Below are positions 62,236-64,000 of a stretch of 64,000 nucleotides of DNA, piece after piece; the stretch's first letter is position 1; every line of letters begins with the position of its first letter. Origin of the DNA: a virus. The stretch spans positions 62,001 through 126,000 of the IMG/VR virus record IMGVR_UViG_3300017917_000952; one strand, 5' to 3'. The position numbers were made by a program, and so were the translations under genes. The notes below the pieces were generated by a model, which was not told where the DNA came from, ran no database searches, and saw only the letters and a program-made list of their open reading frames with translations.

Positions 62236-64000
62236 GTTTTAAATTAAAAAATCTTACCGTTAAAAATTTCATGAGCGTGGGCAACCAGACCCAGGCTGTA
62301 GATTTTGATAAAGAACACCTAACTCTTGTATTAGGTGCTAACCTCGACCTCGGTGGAGACGACACAGGTAGTCGTAATGGCACGGGTAAGACTACAATTA
62401 TCAATGCATTAAGTTATGCACTCTACGGACAGGCGCTGACTAACATTCGTAAAGAAAATCTTATCAATAAAATTAACGGTAAGAACATGTTAGTCACTGT
62501 TGAGTTTGAAAAAGGCGGCAACAAATATAAGATCGAACGAGGCCGTAAGCCCAATGTACTTAAACTCTACGTCAATGATCAGGCTGTAGAAAGTAAAGAC
62601 GAAGACGAAAGTCAAGGCGACAGTAGAGAAACACAAAAATCAATTGAAGAAATGCTTGAAATGAGTCATACCATGTTCAAGCATCTTGTTGCACTTAACA
62701 CTTACACAGAACCGTTCCTGAGTATGAGGGCGGCAGATCAGCGCGAAGTAATCGAACAACTGTTAGGCATCACCTTACTGAGCGTAAAAGCAGAAGCACT
62801 CAAGCAGGCTGTTAAAGAAACTAAAGATGCTATACAAGCAGAAGAAGTTAAAATTACAGCCATTAAAACTGCAAATGAAAATGTGCAAAAGAGCATTGAC
62901 AGTCTACAACTTAAAAGCAGTGCGTGGGATAATAAACATCAACAAGAGTTAGAAAATCTCGGGCGGGCTATTCTTAATTTAGAAGCAGTAGACATCGAAG
63001 CGGAACTAACTGCTCATACAAATTTAAAAGCATGGGAAGAACTCGATACTAAACTTAGAAGTCTGAATAAACAACGGGCTACTCTAGAATCTGCTGTTAC
63101 TCAGGCCCAAAAGACACTGGATAAGTATGCTCGCGAAGTAGAAACACTGTCTAATAAGACATGCCCTGCTTGTGAACAAGAACTTCATGACCATAAACAC
63201 GAAGAAATGACTGCTGCCGCTGCATTACATCTTGCAGAAGCTCAGACTTACTTTGACAAAGTATCAGGCGATCTTAAAAAGATCTTGCTAGAAATAGGCA
63301 CAGGCGATATGCCTCGCAAGCCTACGACTTTCTATGAAACCGAAGCAGAAGCATTAGGTCATAAAAATAATCTAGATAATTTAGAAAAGTCCTTGATGGG
63401 TAAAGCAGAAGAAAAGAATCCCTATGCTGAACAGATTGAAGATTTAAAGAAAACTGCCATTCAAGAAATTGATTGGACTATTATCAATACTCTAACAAAG
63501 TATCGAGACCATCAAGAATTCTTACTGAAGTTGTTAACAAACAAAGATAGTTTTATCCGTAAGAAGATCATTGACCAAAACTTAACTTACCTAAACAAGC
63601 GACTAACTTATTATATCGATAAATTGGGTCTACCACACACTGTTGTTTTCCAAAACGATTTGTCAGTTCAAATCACTCAATTAGGACAAGACTTAGACTT
63701 TGATAACTTATCGCGTGGTGAACGTAACCGACTAATCTTGAGCATGAGCTTTGCTTTCCGCGATGTATGGGAAGGCCTATATCAAAGCATTAACCTGCTG
63801 TTCATCGATGAACTTGTAGATGCTGGTATGGATAGTGCAGGTGTTGAAGCGGCATTAGCAGTACTAAAGAAGATGGCTCGTGAACGCAACAAGAACATTT
63901 ATCTGATCAGTCACAAGGACGAACTTGTAGGCCGCGTTAACAATGTGCTACGAGTAGTCAAAGAAAACGGTTTTACCAGTTATTCAAACGATGTAGACTA
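62232..64000 (+). CDS. 46: Recombination endonuclease subunit gp46 (SbcC/Rad50-like), reaching the window edge
   Basis: Opens at ATG 62232 (ATGA overlap with gp47) and stays open for 589 codons, ending with the first two bases (TA) of the next codon. T4 gp46 has 560 residues, so that codon may be the stop. The SMC-like ATPase parts are complete: N-terminal Walker A NGTGKTT inside a lengthened loop (GANLDLGGDDTGSRNGTGK), two coiled-coil arms around a zinc-hook CPAC (~310), the signature LSRGERNRL, Walker B LLFIDELVD and a D/H-loop LISHKDE. Functions with gp47. Confidence 0.93.
   Translation, partial: MSFKLKNLTVKNFMSVGNQTQAVDFDKEHLTLVLGANLDLGGDDTGSRNGTGKTTIINALSYALYGQALTNIRKENLINKINGKNMLVTVEFEKGGNKYKIERGRKPNVLKLYVNDQAVESKDEDESQGDSRETQKSIEEMLEMSHTMFKHLVALNTYTEPFLSMRAADQREVIEQLLGITLLSVKAEALKQAVKETKDAIQAEEVKITAIKTANENVQKSIDSLQLKSSAWDNKHQQELENLGRAILNLEAVDIEAELTAHTNLKAWEELDTKLRSLNKQRATLESAVTQAQKTLDKYAREVETLSNKTCPACEQELHDHKHEEMTAAAALHLAEAQTYFDKVSGDLKKILLEIGTGDMPRKPTTFYETEAEALGHKNNLDNLEKSLMGKAEEKNPYAEQIEDLKKTAIQEIDWTIINTLTKYRDHQEFLLKLLTNKDSFIRKKIIDQNLTYLNKRLTYYIDKLGLPHTVVFQNDLSVQITQLGQDLDFDNLSRGERNRLILSMSFAFRDVWEGLYQSINLLFIDELVDAGMDSAGVEAALAVLKKMARERNKNIYLISHKDELVGRVNNVLRVVKENGFTSYSNDVD

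Noticed and set aside
1-64000. CRISPR arrays, insertion sequences, integrase or attachment sites
   Set aside because: No regularly spaced repeats, transposase motifs or integrase signatures were seen; the gene content is that of a lytic phage.

Overview
The window is a dense 64 kb stretch of a tailed-phage genome of the T4-like myovirus type, the kind common in marine and freshwater bacterioplankton. The hallmarks are family B DNA polymerase gp43, sliding clamp gp45, late sigma factor gp55, recombination nuclease gp46/gp47, baseplate proteins gp5, gp6, gp25, gp53 and the frd-td pair (DHFR and thymidylate synthase). Genes are packed head to tail, often with 1-8 base overlaps. I saw no tRNA, rRNA, CRISPR array, insertion sequence, or gene-free stretch longer than about 120 bases. 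Host identity cannot be read from the sequence. The vegetative promoters (TTGACA/TATAAT, nearly always a 17 bp spacer) point to a bacterium with a standard sigma-70.

Layout. 1-330 (minus): truncated PP-loop ATPase gene. 345-2901: panD (aspartate decarboxylase), a holin with an FG-rich tail, a small exported protein, a DnaJ/CbpA-like co-chaperone and peptide deformylase. 2908-6687: ClpA-like unfoldase and three unknown genes. 6689-13622: a block of putative virion-packaged proteins, several starting with an M-x-x-x-E-F leader like T4 capsid-targeting peptides. It includes a 1313-residue fusion of a nucleic-acid-ligase-like domain with an HxGH nucleotidylyltransferase, a Dps ferritin, and a deaminase. 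13673-19675: replication core (DsbA-like, gp43, gp45) followed without a gap by a DpdA-like transglycosylase. 19677-28574: accessory block with glycosyltransferase, cupin, two radical-SAM enzymes (one QueE-like), MazG-like pyrophosphatase, FEN-type exonuclease and many small unknowns. 28648-31087: MoxR ATPase plus VWA protein. 31084-33651: three small genes, then frd and td. 33648-60146 (all minus): a late baseplate/tail-fibre operon including a 3953-codon giant gene. 60255-64000: gp55, gp47 and gp46, which reaches the right edge.

How the parts may fit together. Host-type sigma-70 promoters drive the plus-strand replication and metabolism genes, and gp55 with the gp45 clamp should switch on the minus-strand structural operon. 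The DpdA-like protein, the QueE-like enzyme and possibly a T-fold protein suggest 7-deazaguanine modification of phage DNA. The DpdA-like protein carries near its C-terminus almost the same decapeptide that ends the DNA polymerase, a plausible sliding-clamp dock, so modification may be physically coupled to the replication fork. The polymerase mRNA leader has two tandem hairpins with 8-nt loops that look like duplicated gp43 translational operators.
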